A program made the position numbers and the translations under genes. A stretch of DNA of 29,934 bases from IMG/VR virus record IMGVR_UViG_3300037488_000376, positions 1-29,934 of that record; one strand, given 5' to 3'. This DNA is from a virus. The first letter of the stretch is position 1. Every line of letters starts with the position of its first letter. The notes beneath the pieces were generated by a model. The model saw nothing but the letters and a program-made list of their open reading frames with translations. It searched no databases and was not told the origin of the DNA. Shown piece after piece: positions 1 to 7,273 of the stretch.

Positions 1-127
1 GGTATCTGCCTTGGTCGGGCATGTCAAATGGTCGAGTATTAGCTGTAGCAAAGTCTTTAGCTATATCTTTTAAAGGCATGCCTGCTCTGATTGCTTTTGC
101 TACTGAGATAGGATCAGATGATTCTAA
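1..127. repeat. Left copy of 127 bp terminal direct overlap
   Basis: Bases 1-127 are identical to 29808-29934. Both copies lie inside the portal gene and read in the same frame. The overlap is exactly 127 bases, a common largest k-mer in short-read assemblers, so it most likely marks a circular assembly path and not a packaged terminal repeat. Unit genome length is therefore 29,807 bp. Confidence 0.95.
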
Positions 128-1759
128 ACCATTATCTTTTACAAATCTTCCCTTCTCACGCTTTCTAAAATATACTCTGCGCTCCCAATTATGTTTACAA
201 TTAACTCCGCCTTTATACAACCATACAGAATAGGTAGCTCCATTGTGGCCCATGTTAGGATTCAGCTCATTAGTATCTGATTCCATTTTAGTTAAATCTT
301 CGTAACGGTATACATAACCATTTTGTGCAGCGTTAGCCATTTGTCTACAAAATCTTCTACTCTTAGCGCTTGTATTTTTAGAGTAGGCATAACGCACTTT
401 GTAAAGTCCGCTATCCATTTCAGATGGCTTATCAGGATCTGCGTAGCTTCTAACTGATGCAAGATTAACAGGCTCAGCTTCTATAAGCTGCCACTCTTCC
501 TCATCTACTATCTCGCCCTTATCCTCTAAGAATTCACACCACCATGCCTCATCTTCATCTGTAAAGATTGGAGGCTTCTCTTGCGGATCACTTAAATTAG
601 TCTTTTTTTTTTCTTCAGATAGTTGAGTTGTTGCATTTTGTGCAACAGCTGGAGCAGCAATTTCATCCCCGAATATATCATTAGACTCAATAGATATATC
701 AGCCACAATGCCCATACCCTTAAATATTTCCTCAAGTGAATCTGTAACAATTTGTTGGTATGGCTCAATTATATTCTTATTAAAGATGCGATATGCATTT
801 TTCATCTCATCAGCGTTGCTGCCTAATCCTCCTGCATCTCTAATACCAAATAATAGAGGTGAGGTAACGCGGTGAGCTGCTAAAATGTTCTCTCTTGACT
901 GCACACTAAGCTCCTGCCATTGCTTATCTGCATCAGTCATAGGCACAAGGTCTAAGCGAGGCATTCGGTCCGCAGATTCATTAAATGTAAATACTACTTT
1001 ACCTGCTTTTCTCGCACCCATCAAAGTTTCCCAATTCCTTCTAATAGCCATCTGCTCTTCAGGATCAGGAATGCCATTGTTCATGTGAAGAAAATAAGAC
1101 GGTGCCATACCATTACTTAAGAATGCTCGGTAGAATTCGCTGATTTCTCTTGTAATTTCTATGTAATTGATAGCTGAATAGTAATCAGGCTTAGGATAGT
1201 ATGCGCTACCGGGTGTCATTATCCCCACAAATAGCACCTGAGAAGGCTCATCTGCTTTTGTAGTTGCGTTATACATCGGAATAAATACAGGCGCATTCTT
1301 CTTTTTGCGCATATCATTCCAATCTTTAGAATAATAAACGCCAGGTATAACATCTTCATCATTAGCGACAGCCAAACGAACATTCTCATAGGGCAAATGA
1401 TTAATCTTAGCTACAGTTGTTCTATCTACGCTCCAAATAATTTCTAAGTAATAGCCACCTTGCATCTTAGCATCTAACGTAATAGGCCTTCTAATTGCAT
1501 TTAATTTCAATCGGTCTATCTCACGCTGAGCAGCAGGATTAGTGCTCTTAAACTCTTTGCCTGCTATCATGAAAGCTATGCTCATGGTAAGTGCTGAGTG
1601 CACCGGTGAGCTATAGTACAAATCAATTAAGTAATTGCTAAATAAATTAGCCTCGCCTAATGTTACCCATCCCTTTGGAGTCTCTTTTTCAATAGCTTCT
1701 TGAGGCATTGCTGCGCCAAGATTAACTAGCATTGGTGCTGCGTGTTGTATCTTATCCAT
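1..1759 (-). CDS. Portal protein (N-terminal 586 codons; runs across the circular join)
   Basis: Reading from the ATG at 1757-1759 gives a frame that stays open to base 1 and continues at 29807 to a TAA at 29794-29796, 590 residues in all. Portal proteins form the dodecameric ring at the capsid vertex through which DNA is packaged and ejected. The first ~350 residues have the portal look: an N-terminal region beginning MDKIQHAAPMLVNLG, a motif PYENVRLAVANDED near residue 130, and a helical segment with AAHRVTSPLLFGIRDAGGLG near 310, a motif shared by portals of Bacteroidota phages. The last ~190 residues are an added charged domain containing GGVNCKHNWERRVYFRK. The start overlaps the stop of the upstream gene by 8 bases, implying translational coupling. 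The connector gene follows 11 bases after the stop. The family call is from recognised motifs and position, not a search. Confidence 0.85.
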   Translation of the reverse strand, partial: MDKIQHAAPMLVNLGAAMPQEAIEKETPKGWVTLGEANLFSNYLIDLYYSSPVHSALTMSIAFMIAGKEFKSTNPAAQREIDRLKLNAIRRPITLDAKMQGGYYLEIIWSVDRTTVAKINHLPYENVRLAVANDEDVIPGVYYSKDWNDMRKKKNAPVFIPMYNATTKADEPSQVLFVGIMTPGSAYYPKPDYYSAINYIEITREISEFYRAFLSNGMAPSYFLHMNNGIPDPEEQMAIRRNWETLMGARKAGKVVFTFNESADRMPRLDLVPMTDADKQWQELSVQSRENILAAHRVTSPLLFGIRDAGGLGSNADEMKNAYRIFNKNIIEPYQQIVTDSLEEIFKGMGIVADISIESNDIFGDEIAAPAVAQNATTQLSEEKKKTNLSDPQEKPPIFTDEDEAWWCEFLEDKGEIVDEEEWQLIEAEPVNLASVRSYADPDKPSEMDSGLYKVRYAYSKNTSAKSRRFCRQMANAAQNGYVYRYEDLTKMESDTNELNPNMGHNGATYSVWLYKGGVNCKHNWERRVYFRKREKGRFVKDNGLESSDPISVAKAIRAGMPLKDIAKDFATANTRPFDMPDQGRY

Positions 1760-2162
1760 TGTAGGCTATATCTGAATCTATGGTTAGGTTTGGCTCTGTG
1801 AATCTAGGGGTAGTAATATCTTCTACTATTAAATATCCTTTCTCGATTACTCCCTCTACTACCGCATTGGTAGGATCTAAATTACTGCTGCTATTTTGCC
1901 CGTAAACTATGTACGAAAATCGTGCTGGATAGTTAATTAATAGGCTAGCAGCTAATGGTGTGTTGGCATTTGTGCCGATTTGAATGGTAGTGTACCTATC
2001 ATTCTGTGCTATCTGAGTAGGAATAGCGTAAAGCTTTTCTAATGTCTGCTCGTTAGTTAGTTCTAACAAGTAATGCGTATAGGTATTAGCAAGCAAAAGC
2101 TCCCCTTCCTTAAGACTAAGGTAGAGGAGCTGTGCTGCTGTATTTTTAAGTAAGTAAATCAT
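1752..2162 (-). CDS. Small virion-module protein, conserved in Bacteroidota phages
   Basis: The product has 136 residues and starts MIYLLKNTAAQLLYLSLKEG. This opening, followed by a stretch about a carboxyl-terminal beta-rich domain, resembles a family found in head-tail modules of Bacteroidota phages. I know of no proven function for it. It sits between the likely tail tube gene and the portal gene, and its stop overlaps the portal start (ATGGATAA), so it is probably made together with the portal. Its length and beta-rich composition would fit a neck, head-tail joining or capsid decoration protein, but that is inference from position only. No signal peptide or membrane segment is visible. 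Confidence 0.65.
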   Translation of the reverse strand: MIYLLKNTAAQLLYLSLKEGELLLANTYTHYLLELTNEQTLEKLYAIPTQIAQNDRYTTIQIGTNANTPLAASLLINYPARFSYIVYGQNSSSNLDPTNAVVEGVIEKGYLIVEDITTPRFTEPNLTIDSDIAYNG

Positions 2163-2186
2163 GCTTTAAATATAGCACAATTTTAC

Positions 2187-2735
2187 TTACAATGTAGCTG
2201 CTACTACAGTAACTGTAGCAAAGTCTTGGAATGGAGTATCTCCAGCATCTTGATCTAACAAGTATGCCTTATCTTTCTCTTCGCCTGTGAAGGTAATAGT
2301 GTAACCACTCATATCTCCTTTAGCAGTTCCTGAAGCTGTAGTGAAGGCTGTAACCTCTACACCATCTTTATAGCCACACATCCAAATATTATCATTATTG
2401 TCTTGTACAAAAAGTACATTACGACCTTTAGAAATATTTTGAAGTTGTAGTGAACGTGCAGCAGTCATGCCATGAAACATAGCCACAACAGTTTGAGTGT
2501 AGTAAACAGTGCCATTCTCGATGCTGATAGCAGCCTCTTCTGTGAATGATCCTGTGTGCTTAGGTAGCTCAAATTCGTAAACGCTTCCTGTATTAAGAGC
2601 AGTAACTAAGTTAGTTCCTCCGTTAATAGTAGCAGTGTTCGCGAATGTAGCGTAATCACCTAAGTAGATAGCTTTAATGCCACCTATCGCCTCTTTACAT
2701 GCGATTAAAATTCCTGCGGTAGTTAAACAGCTCAT
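2187..2735 (-). CDS. Probable major tail tube protein
   Basis: The product has 182 residues and no membrane segment. It is rich in beta-strand-forming sequence. The C-terminal half contains the run of features I associate with tail tube proteins of Bacteroidota phages: a segment around VLFVQDNNDNIWMCGYKDG (residues ~107-126), then a GTAKGDMSGYTITFTGEEKD stretch near 137-156. The N-terminus MSCLTTAGILIACKEAIGGI is also typical of that family. Tail tube subunits polymerise into the hollow tube around the tape measure. The gene lies directly after the major capsid gene, separated by a short non-coding segment with palindromes. The tail tube call is inference; a capsid-associated structural protein is the alternative. 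Confidence 0.6.
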   Translation of the reverse strand: MSCLTTAGILIACKEAIGGIKAIYLGDYATFANTATINGGTNLVTALNTGSVYEFELPKHTGSFTEEAAISIENGTVYYTQTVVAMFHGMTAARSLQLQNISKGRNVLFVQDNNDNIWMCGYKDGVEVTAFTTASGTAKGDMSGYTITFTGEEKDKAYLLDQDAGDTPFQDFATVTVVAATL

Positions 2736-2821
2736 AGTTATTTTTTATTAATTAGTTAAATATTCTTTGCAAAGAATGGGCAGCTATTAGCTAACCCACT
2801 CTTTTAACAAAGGAGTATTAT
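2736..2821. promoter_or_regulatory. Short intergenic segment with palindromes between capsid and tail tube genes
   Basis: This 86 bp gap holds a perfect 16 bp palindrome, ATTCTTTGCAAAGAAT (2762-2777), directly followed by a second imperfect inverted repeat, GGGCAGCTATTAGCTAACCC (2778-2797). The second contains AGCTATTAGCTAA, a 13-mer also present in the large intergenic region at 17176-17188. On the transcribed strand both form hairpins just after the major capsid stop, without a clear U-tract. They could protect the 3' end of capsid mRNA, attenuate transcription or bind a regulator. Confidence 0.5.
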
Positions 2822-3745
2822 TTAGTTATCGAATCCAATAACGATGTCGCCTAGTACAGCGTACTGAACGCCAGCGCGGAATCTCATAGCCATTCTCACG
2901 TTATCAGACGCATCAGTAAAGCTCATGTCTACTACTTTCACCTCGTTGAAATCTGATGTCAAATCAGTTCCGAAATTTAAGTTAGCTACAGTAGCTAAGA
3001 TAACAACTGAATCAGAGATACCTGGGCAAACATACACATCATATCCGTTGAAGGTCAATGGGAATTGAGCAGTGCCTTGGAAAGTTTGCAAGTAACCAGC
3101 AGTAGCCAAAGCTTGACGGTATAACTGTGCAGTCTTACGGTTAACGTAGATTTTCAAATCAGGTGAACCTACCAATGTAGCAGGCAAAGCATCTGTACAT
3201 AACTGAAGCTTAGCGATTACGTTAGTAGCATCCAAAGAAGCTGCGAAATCTACATCCGGTGTACCACCTTTACCAGCGTCAATCAAATACTGAAGGCCGT
3301 TGAATCCTGTGAATCCTGAAGATGGCCAGTTACCTTTCCAAATATTGCACTCAATCTCTTGTGCTACTTTAGCAGCCAAGTGAGAGATTAAGAAATCAGA
3401 GAAGTTAGCAGGAACTACATCGTTGATGAATCCTCTTCCTGTTTGAGACGCTTCCCAATCACGTGTAAATTCTGCCTTACAAAGTTGGATATTAACCATA
3501 AGGTCAGTTACAGTCAATACTTGCTCCTGTAGAGTAAGTGCTGATGTAGAGTTGTCAAAGTCGCATCCAGCAGCTTTAACTAATCCTGTTGAAGCCAAGA
3601 TTTTAAGTACAGCTTTGTACTTTACGTTCTCTTTAACAGTGATGTAATTGTTAGCAATAGTATCTCCTGAAAGAACTGCTGCTGCGATGTACGGTAGCGC
3701 TAATTCGCCAGCGTAGGTTGAGGTGATGGTCAAGTTATCAGCCAT
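2822..3745 (-). CDS. Major capsid protein (HK97-type)
   Basis: The product has 307 residues. The N-terminus (ELALPYIAAAVLSGDTI, then ITVKENVKYKAVLK) and the segment LMVNIQLCKAEFTRDWEA near residues 83-100 match the major capsid proteins of Bacteroidota siphoviruses as I know them. The C-terminal RAGVQYAVLGDIVIGFDN suits the end of an HK97-fold A-domain. It follows the protease and scaffold genes in the usual order. The 24 bp leader is made of AAAAAC-like units and no Shine-Dalgarno, which fits strong initiation in Bacteroidota. Capsid proteins of this class form the icosahedral shell after scaffold removal. Confidence 0.85.
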   Translation of the reverse strand: MADNLTITSTYAGELALPYIAAAVLSGDTIANNYITVKENVKYKAVLKILASTGLVKAAGCDFDNSTSALTLQEQVLTVTDLMVNIQLCKAEFTRDWEASQTGRGFINDVVPANFSDFLISHLAAKVAQEIECNIWKGNWPSSGFTGFNGLQYLIDAGKGGTPDVDFAASLDATNVIAKLQLCTDALPATLVGSPDLKIYVNRKTAQLYRQALATAGYLQTFQGTAQFPLTFNGYDVYVCPGISDSVVILATVANLNFGTDLTSDFNEVKVVDMSFTDASDNVRMAMRFRAGVQYAVLGDIVIGFDN

Positions 3746-3769
3746 GTTTTTGTTTTTTTGTTTTTGTTT
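3746..3769 (-). promoter_or_regulatory. A/C-only leader of the major capsid gene
   Basis: On the coding strand the whole interval between the scaffold stop and the capsid ATG is A and C except for the edge: four consecutive units of A5-7 followed by C. There is no purine-rich Shine-Dalgarno. Bacteroidota ribosomes initiate on A-rich unstructured leaders, so this is the expected form of a very strong ribosome binding site for the most abundant virion protein. The repeat pattern itself is notable. Confidence 0.6.
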
Positions 3770-4348
3770 TTAGTTATTTTTATATCTTGCTACTATAGCA
3801 CGAGTTCTATCTTCGATGTTACTCATTGCTGTAATGTTTAAAGGTGCTTGAGGTGCTGCTTGTCTAGACTGCTTTACAGTTGTTGCAGCTGGTGCTTGTG
3901 AAAGCTCAGTGATTTTCTTTTCAGCAGCGCTAAGCTTAGCTTCGAATTCAGAGATTACGTTTTTAAGTAATCCTTCTACTTGCTCCTTAGAGTAAGTCTC
4001 AGCAACTTCTTGCTCTACTTCAATCTCTACAGATGGCTCTTCAGTAATAGCCTCTGCCATTGACTCGATTATACCATTAGAAACAACGATAGTCATACCG
4101 TTATCCATTGTGTATTCTCCATCAGCTAGAGGTACAGGGTTGCCATCAGCATCCATTACGAATACATCTACTCCTTCAGCGAATGCATCAGCATTTGAGT
4201 AGATCATAGTGCCATCAGCTAAAGCTCCTTCTACAGCCATTACTACCTTAGTAGGTTCCGGTGCAGCAGTCTCTTCTACTGATAGTTTTATCCCATGCTT
4301 GCTCAGCATCGGAGTGAATTTGTTTAGAATGTCTTGAATCATGTTCAT
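3770..4348 (-). CDS. Probable capsid scaffolding protein
   Basis: The product has 192 residues and lies between the protease and major capsid genes, the standard place for a scaffold. It is acidic in the middle (EEPSVEIEVEQEVAE near residues 103-117), has a predicted coiled coil at ~118-150 (EQVEGLLKNVISEFEAKLSA) and a basic C-terminus ending ARYKNN. Residues ~38-90 contain a DGEYTMDNGMTIVV beta segment that I associate with scaffold proteins of Bacteroidota phages. The role, guiding shell assembly and then being cut by the neighbouring protease, is known for the class and inferred here from order and composition. Confidence 0.7.
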   Translation of the reverse strand: MNMIQDILNKFTPMLSKHGIKLSVEETAAPEPTKVVMAVEGALADGTMIYSNADAFAEGVDVFVMDADGNPVPLADGEYTMDNGMTIVVSNGIIESMAEAITEEPSVEIEVEQEVAETYSKEQVEGLLKNVISEFEAKLSAAEKKITELSQAPAATTVKQSRQAAPQAPLNITAMSNIEDRTRAIVARYKNN

Positions 4349-4374
4349 TGTGTTATATTAATTAGTGGAAAAAA

Positions 4375-4974
4375 TTACAAATTCATTTCAAGCGCTTTAG
4401 CTAATTCAGCTAATAGCTTCTCTAGGTCCTTCTCTTGCACTTGCGTTTCACTCATTGGAGCAAACCATCCCTCTATAGAGAATCCTTTTACCTCTCCATT
4501 TTTAACAGCCTGCCAAGTAGCCTCATCATCTACCTTTACACCTATCATCCACGTGCCTTCGGGAAGCTCAAAGCCGTAATTCATGCTCTTATCATGTGCT
4601 CCTGTAGTAACCCAAGACTCTACTACTGTGAGATTATTCACAGGCATCTCATGCTGGATAGTATGGTTATGGTGCATGTTACGCTTTAAGAATTCTTGAG
4701 CCGTTTGCTCTATAGTGTCTTTAGAGTATGTGATGTAATACTTTTCGTTATTACCATCATATCTAACTATAGGCTGATTAGGAATTAAAGCAGGGCCGTA
4801 CAGCATGCGCTTCTCTCCATCCTCTACGCGAGCTAATAACAAGTTAGCTTTAGACAGGGCTACAAAGTCTACCATTATGGCAGGCTCGCTTACTAAACTT
4901 ACTGCATAAACGCCCATGTTATCCTCTTCCTCGCCTAAGCCGTATTCAATTAGTTTCAATTTATCTTCGCTCAT
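4375..4974 (-). CDS. XkdF-like prohead serine protease
   Basis: The product has 199 residues. The opening GVYAVSLVSEPAI (21-33) is the hallmark first strand of herpesvirus/HK97-type prohead proteases. A His-rich turn MHHNHTIQHE (100-109) and GFSIEGWF (164-171) supply candidate catalytic His and Ser (S166). Together these match the XkdF putative serine protease family. Such enzymes cut the scaffold and sometimes the capsid N-terminus during maturation. The gene lies upstream of the scaffold and capsid genes and downstream of the tape measure gene. The C-terminal 25 residues are charged and helical. An alternative start at M20 is possible but would leave out conserved sequence just before the first strand. 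Confidence 0.8.
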   Translation of the reverse strand: MSEDKLKLIEYGLGEEEDNMGVYAVSLVSEPAIMVDFVALSKANLLLARVEDGEKRMLYGPALIPNQPIVRYDGNNEKYYITYSKDTIEQTAQEFLKRNMHHNHTIQHEMPVNNLTVVESWVTTGAHDKSMNYGFELPEGTWMIGVKVDDEATWQAVKNGEVKGFSIEGWFAPMSETQVQEKDLEKLLAELAKALEMNL

Positions 4975-5003
4975 ATTTTATAGTGGAAAAAATTAGTTAT
5001 TTG

Positions 5004-7076
5004 TTATAGGTGAGATTGATCTATTATCTTTTGACGTGCCTCTAATGCGTTTGCTACGTTGCCCGCAAGTACATAGGTCTCAGTGCTACCTGGTGCGTTA
5101 ACTTGCATGTTAGCTCCGCTGAAATCTATAGCAGGTGCGTTATTGCCTGTAGGTGCATTTAGATTGCCATTGCCTCCACCTGCGCCACCGCCACCAAATT
5201 GAGTTTGGTTTATCTTAACAATATTAGCTATTCCTGCTGCTGCTACTGCTGCTGCTTTCACGAAGTTCATACCTGTTAAGGTATCTTGTGGTACAGCTAA
5301 CTGCTGAACAATACCCGCAGCCATGGCTATGGTAGCCTGAGCTTTCTGCATTAACTTGTTTCTCTCAAATGTTTTGCGCTGGCTAGCCTCATCTCCCTTA
5401 GCTGCTGCCTGATTTAAATTCATTAAAGCATCTAAGCCAAGCGAAGCCATCTCAAAGTTTGCTGAAATATTAGCCATCCGTAACTCTTGCTCCTCTTCTA
5501 ATTTTTTCTTTTTTTCATCTAAGGCTTTTTGATCTGCTTCTTTTGCCTTTTCATCTGCATCTTTTTTTCTAGCTACTTCTGCATCTGCATATTTCTTTAC
5601 AATTTCTGCCTCAGCTTTGGCTTGAGAATCTATAAATAATAACTGCTGTGCGCTACCTTCCTCAGCAAGATTAATGAGCTCAAAATATTTATTTCGTACT
5701 GCATCTATTTCTTTCTCCTGAGCTGTTAATGTTAATTGATAAGCCTCTTCTGCTAATCTCTCCTCTTCGTTTAATTTATCTTCTCTTGTTTGTTTTTCAA
5801 ATGCAGCTCTTTCCTGATCTCTCTTAAGTTGTTCTGCTGCTGCTGCTTCTCTGTTTTTAGTGGCTTCATCTTGTGCTTGCTTAGCTGTTTTTCTAGCATC
5901 TTCTGCTTCATCAGCTTTAGCTTTGGCAGCATCAGCATCCATTTTTTTAATAGATAATTGCATACCTGCATAATCACTCTCCATTTGCTTAATCTCAGTT
6001 CTTTGTTTATCAAAGGAAGCTTTAAGCTCTGTTTCCTGTGCAGCAGGATCTATGAATAAATTAGCAACCATTTGACTGCCTGCTATAGTTAACTTACTTA
6101 TCTCATCATTTAAATTTAATGCAGTTATTGTTCCAAATCCAAGAGCTTCACTAACTTTATTCGCTGTTGCTAAAATCATATCAACAGGAGCAGCTAACAG
6201 TCTTAATGTTAACGCACCTGCTTCTAGGCCAGCTCTTAATACTTGCTGTATAATTGAATTATTCCGCTTGCTTGCATCAATTTGAGATTTTGCCTGAGAC
6301 TCTTGTATATCTAAATTGACTTTACCATTCTTTATAGATGTTTCAAGCCTCTTCATGTTTATCTGCAAAATCTCTTTCTCACTTTTGCCCTGTAACCTTA
6401 AAGAGTTTTCCTCTAGCTTTCCATTATCATACGCTTTTTTAGATGCATCAGCTTGAGCTTGTGCATTTTTAGCTATGCTTCTTTGCTGCTCATCTATACC
6501 GGTTAACGCATTTTCAAGTGATGGAAAGAGTTTTATTAATGTATCGAAATTCATAGCAATAGCTATAAGTATGGCCGATATTAATAATATTGGATTAGCT
6601 AAAATGGCTTTACCTAATGCTTTGAATGCATTAATTCCTGCATCACTCATTGACTTTAAGCCCTTGCTGATATCCTCGGGCTTAAGCCTTGCTAAGTTAG
6701 CACTAACTAAATTTAATGATTGACTTAAGCCGTCAAAATCTAAGTTCATCATCTGCTCACCCATCATTCCGAATGATGCTCTAGCTCCTTCAATAGCAGG
6801 GCCTGTATTACCTTTAACAGCATCAGCTGCATCATTCATTCTATCCTTAAGCTCACCCATTTGGAGTGAAAGCTTTTTAAACTTCTCAGTGCCTGGATCC
6901 ATCTGATCCTGCTGCTTCTTTAATTCAGCATATTGAGCCTTAAGAGTTTTTGTGGATTTCTCTAATTCAATAGTGGTTTCATCAGTTTTAGTAAGAGCTT
7001 TATTTATATCCTCTAATCCTGTGAATGTGCCCTCATCATCAAATGAGAGCTTTAATATCATATCTTGTGTAGCCAT
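5004..7076 (-). CDS. Tail tape measure protein
   Basis: The product has 690 residues. It has the classic layout: an N-terminal coiled coil (~residues 20-90), a hydrophobic stretch (ALGKAILANPILLISAILIA, ~155-175), a long Lys/Glu/Ala coiled coil (~370-530), a second hydrophobic Ala-rich zone (~590-620) and a Gly/Asn-rich C-terminus (GGGGAGGGNGN). Tape measure proteins set tail length and are ejected ahead of the DNA. At the usual ~0.15 nm per residue the tail would be roughly 100 nm long. The ATG at 7074-7076 shares bases with the stop of the small upstream gene. No lysozyme or peptidase motif is evident. Confidence 0.85.
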   Translation of the reverse strand: MATQDMILKLSFDDEGTFTGLEDINKALTKTDETTIELEKSTKTLKAQYAELKKQQDQMDPGTEKFKKLSLQMGELKDRMNDAADAVKGNTGPAIEGARASFGMMGEQMMNLDFDGLSQSLNLVSANLARLKPEDISKGLKSMSDAGINAFKALGKAILANPILLISAILIAIAMNFDTLIKLFPSLENALTGIDEQQRSIAKNAQAQADASKKAYDNGKLEENSLRLQGKSEKEILQINMKRLETSIKNGKVNLDIQESQAKSQIDASKRNNSIIQQVLRAGLEAGALTLRLLAAPVDMILATANKVSEALGFGTITALNLNDEISKLTIAGSQMVANLFIDPAAQETELKASFDKQRTEIKQMESDYAGMQLSIKKMDADAAKAKADEAEDARKTAKQAQDEATKNREAAAAEQLKRDQERAAFEKQTREDKLNEEERLAEEAYQLTLTAQEKEIDAVRNKYFELINLAEEGSAQQLLFIDSQAKAEAEIVKKYADAEVARKKDADEKAKEADQKALDEKKKKLEEEQELRMANISANFEMASLGLDALMNLNQAAAKGDEASQRKTFERNKLMQKAQATIAMAAGIVQQLAVPQDTLTGMNFVKAAAVAAAGIANIVKINQTQFGGGGAGGGNGNLNAPTGNNAPAIDFSGANMQVNAPGSTETYVLAGNVANALEARQKIIDQSHL

Positions 7077-7273
7077 TATATTACGCTGTAAATTATTAAT
7101 CCTATTAAGCTAATCCCTGTTATTAATATAGTGTAATTAATAGCCTTTATTTGCCACACCTTGCGCCTTGCATGGTAAGTGCCTACAGCCTGCTTAAACT
7201 CTTTGCTCTTGCCCTGCACTCCTGATCTAAGTAAAGTCATACTAAGTATGATGTCATTTTGTGGATTTGTCAT
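7076..7273 (-). CDS. Small tail-module protein with C-terminal membrane segment
   Basis: The product has 65 residues. The N-terminal ~45 are basic and polar, and the last ~20 (INYTILITGISLIGLIIYSVI) form one clear membrane helix with no residues after it, a tail-anchored topology. It overlaps the genes on both sides (4 bases with the upstream large tail gene, 1 base with the tape measure gene), so it is translated with them. I do not recognise a family. Its position right before the tape measure could point to a role in tail assembly or membrane passage, but that is a guess. Confidence 0.6.
   Translation of the reverse strand: MTNPQNDIILSMTLLRSGVQGKSKEFKQAVGTYHARRKVWQIKAINYTILITGISLIGLIIYSVI

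Noticed and set aside
21-1088. Plus-strand frames of 60-80 codons across the portal region
   Set aside because: They mirror the minus-strand portal gene and have no operon context; the same holds for all other plus-strand frames in the window.
4634-4642. Perfect DnaA box TTATTCACA inside the protease gene (another at 11278-11286 on the other strand)
   Set aside because: About one or two such matches are expected by chance in a genome of this size and composition; no cluster around them.
5771-6013. 80-codon minus-strand frame inside the tape measure gene
   Set aside because: A shadow frame of the Lys/Glu-rich coiled coil, low complexity, with no own leader.
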